NCBI GenBank assembly: GCA_938016265.1
Contig: CALLWB010000041.1
Location: 24,351-88,350 of the forward strand
DNA from: an uncultured Saprospiraceae bacterium
Lineage (GTDB): Bacteria > Bacteroidota > Bacteroidia > Chitinophagales > Saprospiraceae
Length of the DNA stretch: 64,000 bases
Direction: 5' to 3'
Positions 56,165 through 64,000 of this stretch are shown one piece after another (the first letter of the stretch is position 1; each line of letters opens with the position of its first letter). The notes beneath the pieces are model-generated. The model was not told where the DNA came from. It made no database searches and saw only the letters and a program-made list of their open reading frames with translations. A program made the position numbers and the translations under genes.

Positions 56165-58510
56165 ATGAAAAATTCCACTGCTGGATATTTTTTAATGGGC
56201 GTTTTATGTCTCTTGCTATTTTTTTGTCACCAAACGAAAGCACAAGAAGTAAAAGTCTACAAGGACGGCATTCAAAAAGGGCTTCAAACAACAAACGGCA
56301 AAAGAATAACTGAACCCATCTATACAGATATCTATCTGGTAAAACCCTATCAGTATGCTGCGGCCAAATTAGGAGAAAAATGGGGGTGCATTGATTTGCA
56401 AGGCCACCCAATAACAGAATTTAAATACGATAGAACTCCACACCTCAATCGTGGCCGATCTCAACGCACAGAAAAACTATTGAGCCTAGAACAACACCCC
56501 CACGCAATCCCCAACTGGCAGAAGGAAAGAAATAAAACAAAATGGCAACGAGTTAGAACAGGTACCTTTTGTGGTTCACATGTTTCGCTTGAACATACTT
56601 TGGGGTCCTACCAAGAAACAGGTGGTTTTTCTATTGTTTCAGCTAACTCTAAATTTGGAGCGCTAAATGCCTATGGAAAAGAAATCATTCCTCCTGAATA
56701 TGAACAATTATCTTCTTTTAACTATGGTTTAAGCATTGGGAGAAAGAACCTAAAATATGGAATCATTAATACCAAAAATGAGATGGTTCTCCCTTTTGTT
56801 TATGATAGAGTCAGATTTGTTGGTGATTCATTAATTGTGGTACAGAAAAATGATCAAGTCCAATTGCTGGGTCTAGATCTAGCGTTATTGACAGAAGTGC
56901 CCATTGATCAAGCCTTTGCAGCAACACGCGAAATTGTAGTCGTCTCAAAAGGAGAAAAACAGGGTCTTTTCAATTTTAAAACCCAAAAATGGGTGCTGGA
57001 CATTAAATATGATTTCATCCGCCAGAACAATCAATTGGAAGATCCATTTTTTGCCTCTATCAATCAAAAGGGAGGAATGTATTCCCATGATGGAGAAGAG
57101 ATCATTCAACCCTTGTATTCATATATTTGCCAAACCGGTGATCACTATTTGGTTTCTGATGGCATAAAATATGGTCTACTGAATGCGGAAGGGAAAACGA
57201 TCTTCCCTATAGAGTATTTTAGCATAAATAAAACGATTTGCGATTACTACCTAGTTCAAAAGGACCGAGAATCACTTAGTGCTATTGCAAATCCAAATGG
57301 GGAACTCCTTACGGACTATAGTTATTCCTCCATCACTGGGTGCAATGATAAATTCATCGCTGTTAGTAAAGATAGTCTCTATGGACTATTGGACCATCTT
57401 GGCAATGTAATTCATTCTCCTGATCACTGGGAAAGACCAATTGTGATGTATGAAGGCACCAATATTATTCGAACTAAAAAAAATAAAGCGTTTGGTGGGT
57501 ACTACCTAGGAACCCGCGAGCTGCTAAAAAATAATTTTGATCAAATATATCCCAGCCCACCGGGTTATTTTGTTAAAAAAAATAAACTTCAAGGATATAT
57601 CTTAAAAGATGGGACTCCATTTTTAGAGGTGAAATATCAAGTCATCTATAAGAAAGGGGATTGGTTTGTAGCAAGAACGCCATTGGTAAATGGAAAAACG
57701 AAGGAAACTTTTATCTCCTTAGTACACGGAAAACAGGCTTATACTATCATTCAGAATTCGATAGATTCTTATCAACTAGTAGGCACAGACAACAAGCCAA
57801 TTATTAAGTCCGCAGAGCATATTTCCAAGTATAAAATAGATTCCAATAAAATTTTCTTTGTCATAAAACAAAATGGAAAAACAGGATTAATCGACGAAAA
57901 AGGGAAGATTGTTGTACCAATTAATTATGATAAACTTGACCGAGATAGTAAAACGAAAAGGCTGCCAAACACCTACTTTGTAAAACAAGGAAAGAATTAT
58001 GTTATTCTTAGAGAAAAGAAGAAAATCGTTTTAAAGGGTATTTCAAAAATCAAAGATGTTTGTTTCCTTTCTTCTACGTCTACTGAGCAATATTACTTAA
58101 AAGTAGAGGTCGAAGAACAGGTAGGCTTCCTTGATCAAAATGGAAAAGAAGTTCTTCCCTGCAAATATGATGGCGCACATTACTTATCACATCAAAAGGG
58201 ATTTCTTTTTACGGTTTACAAGGATGGATTGGTGGGGGTAGTTGATGGTAAACAACACGAATTGTTAGCCCCACTTTATCAACAAGTTATTCCTTTTACA
58301 GACAGAGAGACGAAAAAATTGCTTGGGTTTACTGTTACAAAGGATGGAAAAATTGGCGTATTCAACAAAGATGGAAAACAGATGGTCCCTTTTAAGTTTG
58401 ATGAATTAAGACACTACACTCATTCGGACAAGTATGGACCAATTTTTACTGGATCAATCGACGGCTTTGAGAATTTCTATCGATTGGATGGGGCTATATT
58501 TGAATTGTAG
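56165..58510 (+). CDS. WG-repeat protein, secreted
   Basis: The 781-residue protein has a signal peptide (LMGVLCLLLFFCHQTKAQ) and is otherwise made of degenerate WG (beta-strand) repeats. These have the pattern K-x-G-L-I/L-N/D-x-x-G-K-x-I/V-x-P-x-x-Y (for example KYGLLNAEGKTIFPIEY, KTGLIDEKGKIVVPINYDKL, QVGFLDQNGKEVLPCKYDGA). About 15 units can be counted by eye. WG proteins are abundant in Bacteroidota and their function is largely unknown; they may be binding or scaffold proteins in the periplasm or at the surface. There is no T9SS tail. Confidence 0.9.
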   Translation: MKNSTAGYFLMGVLCLLLFFCHQTKAQEVKVYKDGIQKGLQTTNGKRITEPIYTDIYLVKPYQYAAAKLGEKWGCIDLQGHPITEFKYDRTPHLNRGRSQRTEKLLSLEQHPHAIPNWQKERNKTKWQRVRTGTFCGSHVSLEHTLGSYQETGGFSIVSANSKFGALNAYGKEIIPPEYEQLSSFNYGLSIGRKNLKYGIINTKNEMVLPFVYDRVRFVGDSLIVVQKNDQVQLLGLDLALLTEVPIDQAFAATREIVVVSKGEKQGLFNFKTQKWVLDIKYDFIRQNNQLEDPFFASINQKGGMYSHDGEEIIQPLYSYICQTGDHYLVSDGIKYGLLNAEGKTIFPIEYFSINKTICDYYLVQKDRESLSAIANPNGELLTDYSYSSITGCNDKFIAVSKDSLYGLLDHLGNVIHSPDHWERPIVMYEGTNIIRTKKNKAFGGYYLGTRELLKNNFDQIYPSPPGYFVKKNKLQGYILKDGTPFLEVKYQVIYKKGDWFVARTPLVNGKTKETFISLVHGKQAYTIIQNSIDSYQLVGTDNKPIIKSAEHISKYKIDSNKIFFVIKQNGKTGLIDEKGKIVVPINYDKLDRDSKTKRLPNTYFVKQGKNYVILREKKKIVLKGISKIKDVCFLSSTSTEQYYLKVEVEEQVGFLDQNGKEVLPCKYDGAHYLSHQKGFLFTVYKDGLVGVVDGKQHELLAPLYQQVIPFTDRETKKLLGFTVTKDGKIGVFNKDGKQMVPFKFDELRHYTHSDKYGPIFTGSIDGFENFYRLDGAIFEL

Positions 58511-58578
58511 CGACTAACAATCTTCAAGAATATATACGTTTTTACTTCCCGGCAACTTCTGGCAATAATTTCCCAAAC

Positions 58579-58596
58579 TTTCCTAAACTTAGGAAA
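58579..58596. promoter_or_regulatory. 18-bp palindrome upstream of the acetyltransferase gene
   Basis: TTTCCTAAACTTAGGAAA has two exact 8-bp arms around a 2-bp centre, 47 bp before the ATG. The tiny loop suits a DNA operator better than an RNA hairpin. Confidence 0.45.
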
Positions 58597-58643
58597 CCCT
58601 CTTCCATTATTTGCTTTCGGATCAACTTGAATGCATCTTTGAA

Positions 58644-59936
58644 ATGATTACACAATTAGATTCAAAGATGAATATTATGGTTTCTCAATTTAGATTTTTT
58701 TCGAGCAATGAGGTTTTAAATACTATATTTGCTAATAAGAAAATTTTGACTCCAGACATGCGTTTACTAGAAGTAATTGATGATAGATTAGCGGCTGAAT
58801 TCATTCATTTGCCAAGAATTATATATAAAAACTATGCTGCTTGGATTCAACCATTGGATAAAGATATTAAGGAAGTATTCGACCCAAATCAAAATAAATT
58901 TTTCGCTCGAGGCGAATGCATCCGTTGGATATTACAAACCGACAAGGGACAAACCATAGGCAGAATTGCCGCCTTCTACGACAAAAAAGCCATCGAGGAA
59001 GAAGACCATCAGCCAACAGGGGGCATCGGTTTTTTTGAGTGTATCAACGATCAGCAAGCCGCTAATATCTTATTCAATGCTAGCAAAAAGTGGCTCATTC
59101 AACGTAAGTTGGAAGCAATGGATGGTCCAATTAACTTTGGTCTACGCAACCGTTGGTGGGGATTATTATCAGAAGGCTACCACCTAGAACCTAATTATCT
59201 AAACAATTACAATCCGCCCTATTACCATGACCTGTTCACCAACTATGGATTCAAAAATTATTATGAACAGCTCACTTTCGGCAGAAACATTGATGATCCA
59301 TTGCCAGAAATTGTCGAGTGGAAGGCTAAGCGGCTGCTCAAAAATCCAAACTACACCTTTCGCCACATCGAAAAAAAGAACCTCGACAAATACATTGAAG
59401 ACTTCCAAACTATCTATAATCAAGCGTGGGAAGAAATCCCGGGAGCACAAGCACTAACAAAAGAAGAAGCGAAAGCAGAAATCGAACCGTTACTTCCGAT
59501 CCTCGATGAAAAAATTATTTGGTTTGGGTACCACGGAGAGACGCCTGCTTGTTTTTTCATAATGATCCCTGAAGTCAACCAAATCTTCAAATACGTCAAT
59601 GGCAAAATGAACCTTCTAGGAAAGCTCAAATTCCTATACCACTTAAAACGAGGGAGTTGTCGAAAAATACAAGGCGTTATTTTTGGTGTAGCGCCTGCCT
59701 TTCAGAAAAAAGGTCTCGAGGCCGCCTTATTGTATTCAATGAAACAAACTGTTCAGGTAGAACACAGAGTGTATGACAACATGGAGCTAAATTGGATTGC
59801 AGACTTTAATCCAAGAATGATCCATCTACTAGAACAAGTTGGAACTAAATTGGTCAAAAAGCACATCACCTACCGCAAACTATTTGATGAGTCAAAACCC
59901 TTTAGCAGAGCGCCAATTGTCTCTCCTAGGAATTGA
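58644..59936 (+). CDS. GNAT-fold N-acetyltransferase-like protein
   Basis: The protein has up to 430 residues. Later ATGs at 58668 and 58677 are also possible, and the earliest in-frame TTG (58611) is unlikely. It is soluble. The N-terminal half contains GQTIGRIAAFYDKKAIEEED and GGIGFFECINDQQAANILFN, strands typical of an acetyltransferase-like fold. The C-terminal half has a second, FemAB-like GNAT region (about 270-400; VIFGVAPAFQKKGLEAALLY, the acetyl-CoA binding loop with its GxG-like turn). It corresponds to a widespread Bacteroidota hypothetical acetyltransferase of about 380 residues. Substrate unknown. Confidence 0.75.
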   Translation: MITQLDSKMNIMVSQFRFFSSNEVLNTIFANKKILTPDMRLLEVIDDRLAAEFIHLPRIIYKNYAAWIQPLDKDIKEVFDPNQNKFFARGECIRWILQTDKGQTIGRIAAFYDKKAIEEEDHQPTGGIGFFECINDQQAANILFNASKKWLIQRKLEAMDGPINFGLRNRWWGLLSEGYHLEPNYLNNYNPPYYHDLFTNYGFKNYYEQLTFGRNIDDPLPEIVEWKAKRLLKNPNYTFRHIEKKNLDKYIEDFQTIYNQAWEEIPGAQALTKEEAKAEIEPLLPILDEKIIWFGYHGETPACFFIMIPEVNQIFKYVNGKMNLLGKLKFLYHLKRGSCRKIQGVIFGVAPAFQKKGLEAALLYSMKQTVQVEHRVYDNMELNWIADFNPRMIHLLEQVGTKLVKKHITYRKLFDESKPFSRAPIVSPRN

Positions 59937-60420
59937 CCATCCTGCGATAGCGCCGGCCTCCTCCAAACAAGAACAAGGGAATAAGCAAGAGAAGTCCCCA
60001 CCAAATGGATATTCGATCTGAAGTAGCGTAAAGCCCCTCTTCTCCCCCATTTAATACCAACCCCGCCCAATAAAAAGGGTTTGCAGAAATTGGGTCCGCA
60101 TTTAACAGATAGTCTTGTTTTGCAGATTGTAGCGAAGCGCTTTTATTTTTTCTTTGCGTCAAATGCTTATAGAAAGACTGTATTATTGTAGAGGTAGATT
60201 GATCTTCGAGTTTCCATAGACTCCTAATAGTACTTGAGGCTCCTGCATACATAAAGCTATATGCTAGACTTTGAATTCCTTCTCCATCTTGATAATTGCC
60301 CAGGCCTGTTTCGCAGGCGCTTAGTACGACCAGCGAAGCATTGGAGGAAAGTTGTTGAATTTCGTAGCTATAGAGCAAATTATCCTCTTCTTCTCCCTCA
60401 GTATCTCCTAATAATCTGGC
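59926..60420 (-). pseudogene. 5'-truncated CHAT-domain protein
   Basis: The reading frame holds the C-terminal half of a CHAT (caspase-like) protease domain: ARLLGDTEGEEEDNLLYSYE, then LVVLSACETGLGNYQDGEG with the catalytic Cys, AGASSTIRSLWKLEDQSTST, then HLTQRKNKSASLQSAK. A membrane helix and a basic tail (SIWWGLLLLIPLFLFGG) follow. The catalytic His region and the usual TPR part that should precede are missing. Similarity ends at about 60420, and the next bases on that strand are the ATP synthase terminator. The first in-frame start is TTG at 60378. It is most likely a non-functional remnant of a rearrangement or partial duplication. Confidence 0.75.
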
Positions 60421-60422
60421 AC

Positions 60423-60457
60423 AAAAAAACCGATTAATACTTTGCGTATTAATCGGT
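60423..60457 (-). terminator. terminator of the ATP synthase operon
   Basis: ACCGATTAATA and TATTAATCGGT pair perfectly (11 bp) around CGCAAAG and run into T7 on the minus strand, about 25 bp after atpG. Confidence 0.92.
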
Positions 60458-60483
60458 CCATAAAAACGAATATCTTTCTAACG

Positions 60484-61383
60484 CTAAGCGCCTTCTAATG
60501 CAGCAGCTCCACCAACGATCTCCGAAATCTCATTGGTAATTGCTTCCTGACGGGCCTTGTTGTAGTTGATTCTTAATTCTTTGAGCAGGTCGTCGGCATT
60601 TTCAGTCGCTTTGTCCATGGCCGTCATCCGTGCTCCGTGTTCCGAAGCGTGAGTATCCAACAAAAACTTGTGGAACTGCATTTTCAGAATAGAGGGGAAC
60701 ATTTCTTCTAGTAACTCCTCCTTGGTTGGCTCCATAACAAAGTCAACGCTTCTTGTTTTTTCTGAAACCTCCTCTACTTCTACTTTTGCTACTGGCAAAA
60801 ACTGTTCAACTTTATAATATTGAACGCCTGCATTTTTAAACTCTCCGTAGGCAACATCAATCGCATCAATTGCACCAGAATCAAATTGATCCATGACATA
60901 TTGTGCTACTTTTTCTGTGTTGTCAAACGACAAATCTGCAAACAAATTCACGTGGTCCTCGATAATGTTTAGTTTCGGGTACCTTTTCTTTACAAACTCG
61001 AATCCACGTTTGCCGACGAAAATCATAGACAGATTGCCTGCTTCATATTGGCTCTTGTACTTTCCGTCAATTAGCTTGACCGCTTCCTTGATGATGTAGG
61101 AATTAAATGCGCCACACAAACCACGATTGGAAGTAACCAACACGATCATTGGATGAACAACTTCTCTGCTTTTAGCATAAGAAATATCGATGCTTCCCCC
61201 CATGTTTGAAACAATGTTAGACAACATTGAGTTCATTTTTTTAGAATACGGACGCATCGAAACGATGGCCATTTGAGCACGACGCAACTTCGCTGCAGAA
61301 ACCATTTTCATAGCTTTCGTAATCTGCTGCGTAGAGATAACCGACTTAATCCGATCCCGTACTTCTTTTAAATTTGCTCCCAT
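60484..61383 (-). CDS. atpG: F1Fo ATP synthase gamma subunit
   Basis: Gamma is the rotating central shaft of F1. The 299-residue protein starts GANLKEVRDRIKSVISTQQI TKAMKMV-type, the conserved N-terminal helix; it has VTSNRGLCGAFNSYIIKEAV in the Rossmann part, and ends in the C-terminal helix SEHGARMTAMDKATENADDL followed by RQEAITNEISEIVGGAAAL. Length and order are normal. It is the last gene of the operon and is followed by the terminator. Confidence 0.97.
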   Translation of the reverse strand: MGANLKEVRDRIKSVISTQQITKAMKMVSAAKLRRAQMAIVSMRPYSKKMNSMLSNIVSNMGGSIDISYAKSREVVHPMIVLVTSNRGLCGAFNSYIIKEAVKLIDGKYKSQYEAGNLSMIFVGKRGFEFVKKRYPKLNIIEDHVNLFADLSFDNTEKVAQYVMDQFDSGAIDAIDVAYGEFKNAGVQYYKVEQFLPVAKVEVEEVSEKTRSVDFVMEPTKEELLEEMFPSILKMQFHKFLLDTHASEHGARMTAMDKATENADDLLKELRINYNKARQEAITNEISEIVGGAAALEGA

Positions 61384-61440
61384 TGTTTATGGTATTGAAT
61401 AGTTGGGCCGAGTAGTTGACACGCGGCCCGTTACTAATTT

Positions 61441-63024
61441 TTATCTGTATTGAGATATAATCCCTGCTGCAACTTCCTCTACTACCTTAACCGCTTCAGG
61501 ATCTAGTTTTCCTGATTTGAATGTTTTAAGAACATCAGGATGTCCTTTTTCCATTTCAGTTAGGAAAATCTCTTCAAATTCACCGATTTTTTCAACTGGT
61601 ACACCACCTAGTTTACCTTTCGATCCTAAGTAGATAATAGCAATTTGTTTTTCTACAGTTAGTGGAGAATATTGTGCTTGTTTTAGGATTTCAACATTAC
61701 GTTTTCCTTTTTCAAGAACAGCCATTGTCGATGGATCCAAATCAGAACCGAATTTTGCAAACGCCTCCAACTCTCTATATTGAGCTTGATCCAGTTTCAA
61801 CGTACCAGACACTTTTTTCATTGCCTTAACCTGCGCATTACCTCCTACACGTGATACTGAAAGTCCTACGTTAATTGCAGGTTTTACACCAGCATTAAAC
61901 AAGTTAGACTCCAAGAATATCTGTCCGTCTGTAATCGAAATTACGTTGGTTGGAATATAAGCAGAAACATCACCCGCTTGTGTTTCGATAATCGGAAGAG
62001 CGGTTAGAGAACCACCACCTTTTACCAATCCAGCTTTTTTAAGTGATTCTGGCAAATCGTTCATATCGTTTGCGATTTCATCATTTTTGATAATTTTCGC
62101 AGCACGCTCCAACAAACGAGAGTGAAGGTAGAATACATCACCAGGATAAGCCTCACGCCCTGGAGGACGACGCAATAACAGCGAAACCTCACGGTAAGAA
62201 ACTGCTTGCTTTGACAAATCATCATAAACGATCAATGCTGGACGACCTGTGTCTCTGAAGAACTCTCCAATTGCTGCTCCGGCAAACGGAGAGTAAAACT
62301 GAAGAGGTGCAGGATCTGCTGCTGATGCAGCAACGATCACCGTATAATCTAAGGCTCCGTTTTCTTCCAACGTTTTTGCTACTTGAGCAACGGTAGAAGA
62401 TTTTTGACCTGTTGCTACGTAAACGCAAAAAACAGGCTCGCCATTTTTATAAAATTCTTTTTGGTTGATAATGGTATCAATCGCAATCGCAGTTTTACCT
62501 GTTTGACGGTCACCAATGATCAACTCCCGCTGACCTCTACCGATAGGGATCATCGCATCGATGGCTTTAATTCCTGTTTGTAGTGGTTCGTTTACTGGTT
62601 GTCTATAGATTACACCAGGTGCTTTACGCTCCAAAGGCATTTCGTACAAATCGCCAGTAATAGGGCCTTTACCATCGATAGGCAATCCTAGTGCGTTTAC
62701 TACACGTCCTAGCATTCCTTCACCAACGTTCAGCGAGGCAATTTTTCCAGTTCTTCTTACTTTAGCCCCTTCTTTGATTTCCTCTGCAGGTCCTAGTAAT
62801 ACTACTCCTACATTGTCTTCTTCCAGGTTAAGAACGATGGCTTGAACATCATTGTCAAATTGAACCAACTCTCCAGATCGAGCGTTGTTCAGCCCATAAA
62901 CACGGGCGATACCATCTCCTACTTGTAATACTGTTCCTACTTCTTCCAGCGAAGTTGCGGTGTCGAAGCCTGAAATTTGCTGTTTTAATATTGCCGATAT
63001 TTCATCGGGTTTTACATCAACCAT
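61441..63024 (-). CDS. atpA: F1Fo ATP synthase alpha subunit
   Basis: Alpha is the non-catalytic nucleotide-binding subunit of F1. The 527-residue protein has [20 protein letters not shown] at the N-terminus, the P-loop [20 protein letters not shown] (about 170-189), [20 protein letters not shown], and the alpha-specific [20 protein letters not shown] near 370-390. It matches in length and gene order. The gap to atpG is 57 bp. Confidence 0.98.
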   Translation of the reverse strand: MVDVKPDEISAILKQQISGFDTATSLEEVGTVLQVGDGIARVYGLNNARSGELVQFDNDVQAIVLNLEEDNVGVVLLGPAEEIKEGAKVRRTGKIASLNVGEGMLGRVVNALGLPIDGKGPITGDLYEMPLERKAPGVIYRQPVNEPLQTGIKAIDAMIPIGRGQRELIIGDRQTGKTAIAIDTIINQKEFYKNGEPVFCVYVATGQKSSTVAQVAKTLEENGALDYTVIVAASAADPAPLQFYSPFAGAAIGEFFRDTGRPALIVYDDLSKQAVSYREVSLLLRRPPGREAYPGDVFYLHSRLLERAAKIIKNDEIANDMNDLPESLKKAGLVKGGGSLTALPIIETQAGDVSAYIPTNVISITDGQIFLESNLFNAGVKPAINVGLSVSRVGGNAQVKAMKKVSGTLKLDQAQYRELEAFAKFGSDLDPSTMAVLEKGKRNVEILKQAQYSPLTVEKQIAIIYLGSKGKLGGVPVEKIGEFEEIFLTEMEKGHPDVLKTFKSGKLDPEAVKVVEEVAAGIISQYR

Positions 63025-63026
63025 TT

Positions 63027-63587
63027 CTATAAGTTTTTGATATACTCGTTTTTACTAAATTCTTTTTTCAAAAGCTCCAGTTTGTGTGCGACACTGGAAT
63101 CATATAGTTTGTTGTCGAACTCAAGGATGTAACCACCGATTAAGGCAGGGTTTATCTTTGTTGTCAACTCAATATTTTTGTCTGTGCTTGAGCTACTGTT
63201 TAGTTCGCCCATGATTTTGTCGATTACCGATTGTCCTACTTCAGTCGCTGTTGTCAAAGTCACGGAAGTGATTTTGTTGTGCACTTTATACTGAGCGGTA
63301 AACTCTCTTGCGATGCTGTCTAGCTGAACTTCTCTACCTTTTTTGATAATCAGATCAAAGTAAGACTCCGTAAGTTTGCTGATTTTTCCTTTAAAGATCG
63401 CGTCAAAGACGTTTTGTTTTTTATCACGAGTGATAATCGGGCTTTTCAGCATTCGGACAAAATCCTTATTTTCTGACACTTTGTTGAAAAAGGTCATGTC
63501 TGCATTCACGGTATCCAGCTCTCCTTTTTCAATGGCGAGCTCGAGTAGTGATTTGGCGTATCTGGATGCGATTCTTTCGACTGACAT
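63027..63587 (-). CDS. atpH: F1Fo ATP synthase delta subunit
   Basis: Delta joins the stator stalk to the top of F1. The 186-residue protein has [20 protein letters not shown] at the start (OSCP/delta signature), six-helix N-terminal domain, then [18 protein letters not shown] and [20 protein letters not shown] near the C-terminus, the conserved G-G-x-x-(I/L)-x-x-x-D/N motif. The length is normal and it ends 2 bp before atpA. Confidence 0.96.
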   Translation of the reverse strand: MSVERIASRYAKSLLELAIEKGELDTVNADMTFFNKVSENKDFVRMLKSPIITRDKKQNVFDAIFKGKISKLTESYFDLIIKKGREVQLDSIAREFTAQYKVHNKITSVTLTTATEVGQSVIDKIMGELNSSSSTDKNIELTTKINPALIGGYILEFDNKLYDSSVAHKLELLKKEFSKNEYIKNL

Positions 63588-63637
63588 ACTTTATAATATA
63601 TAAGGTTTGGAAATTAGGTGAACTAAAAGTCCTCCAA

Positions 63638-64000
63638 TTAGCCGATTTTAATTTCGTCCATCAATTGTTTGACGTAGGACTCGTGCTCTGGACTGCCTTT
63701 CAAGTCTCTTTTGATCACTTTTTCGGCAATATCGAGTGCCATCATACCAGATTGGTTTTTGACGTCGATGAGCATTTCCATTTTACGGTTGTTAATTTCT
63801 TGAAGCGCGCTTTCTACTTTTTTGGTGTATTCTGCTTGAGCGCGTCCTTTGGCTTCTGCGATGATTTCCTCTTGCATCACTTTAGCTTCTTTTAGCATTT
63901 TGGCGCGTTCTTCACGAGCTTCTACTAAAAGTTCTTCGTTTTTTGCTTTGAGGTTGGACATTTCTTCCCGTGCACGATCTGCAGATTTAAGCGCGGAGTC
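63638..64000 (-). CDS. atpF: F1Fo ATP synthase b subunit, C-terminal part (cut by window edge)
   Basis: The reading frame is open to the window edge and gives 121 residues: DSALKSADRAREEMSNLKAK, a long Ala/Glu/Lys-rich helix (EAKVMQEEIIAEAKGRAQAE), then the end MALDIAEKVIKRDLKGSPEH ESYVKQLM with the typical ADKVIKRDL-like close. The N-terminal membrane helix is outside the window. It is the b subunit of the stator; gene order atpF-atpH-atpA-atpG fits Bacteroidota, where beta and epsilon are usually elsewhere. The internal Met at 63961 is not the start. Confidence 0.95.
   Translation of the reverse strand, partial: DSALKSADRAREEMSNLKAKNEELLVEAREERAKMLKEAKVMQEEIIAEAKGRAQAEYTKKVESALQEINNRKMEMLIDVKNQSGMMALDIAEKVIKRDLKGSPEHESYVKQLMDEIKIG

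Overview
This window looks like chromosomal DNA of a member of the Bacteroidota, most likely a Saprospiria/Lewinella-like bacterium (class-level placement is inference). The evidence is the gliding-motility lipoprotein GldB, several proteins ending in a type IX secretion (T9SS) sorting domain, SprB-type repeats, a histone H1-like (Hc1) small protein, a thioredoxin-reductase-like ferredoxin-NADP reductase paired with a 2Fe-2S ferredoxin, a split transketolase, promoters of the TTTG-N18-20-TAnnTTTG type, and a general lack of Shine-Dalgarno sites. No prophage, CRISPR array, intact insertion sequence or intact tRNA/rRNA gene was seen.

Layout: 1-4.7 kb holds a cut alpha/beta hydrolase divergent from a TetR regulator, a T9SS-exported subtilase and a GT39-like membrane protein. 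4.8-10.4 kb is an envelope biogenesis run: uppS, bamA and three tandem OmpH/Skp-like chaperones, closed by a strong terminator. 10.5-13.1 kb (minus strand) has an M50 protease with CBS domains, a T9SS-exported hydrolase and the Hc1-like gene, followed by about 780 bp of AT-rich DNA without a gene. 13.9-16.8 kb is a large M16 peptidase lipoprotein. 16.9-17.8 kb is the oddest stretch: a candidate structured small RNA, a 52-aa secreted ORF antisense to it, a 20-bp tRNA 3'-end fragment and a decayed T9SS tail. 17.8-20.9 kb carries a small lipoprotein, ruvB and a beta-helix lipoprotein. 20.9-28.7 kb (minus) has guaB, a GT2 glycosyltransferase, a GH3/beta-lactamase fusion and a TPR membrane protein. 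28.9-36.2 kb is one 2449-aa mosaic surface protein.

36.6-43 kb (minus) carries an MDR oxidoreductase, a DUF1232 protein, the ferredoxin/FNR pair, the two transketolase halves and lpxK. 43-50 kb has a T9SS cargo protein, a gamma-carbonic anhydrase-like protein, mannose-1-phosphate guanylyltransferase, a CarH-like MerR regulator that lacks the cobalamin histidines, metF, an M23 peptidase and gldB. 50-60 kb (mostly plus) has an outer-membrane barrel, nadE, an unknown membrane protein, an MtfA-like peptidase with SEC-C tail, a Ppx/GppA phosphatase, a WG-repeat protein, an acetyltransferase and a 5'-truncated CHAT protein. The window ends in the F1Fo ATP synthase operon (atpG-atpA-atpH-atpF, transcribed leftward).

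Functional themes: envelope biogenesis (uppS, bamA, ompH, lpxK, manC, GH3 and M23 enzymes), T9SS secretion and gliding (gldB plus four cargo genes), and core metabolism (guaB, nadE, metF, tkt, ATP synthase). I did not find a clear new multi-gene defence or mobile system. The best candidates for undescribed biology are the 17-kb intergenic cluster, the 107-nt multibranched inverted-repeat element near 56.0 kb, the nested domain insertions in the giant surface protein, and the His-less CarH-like regulator.
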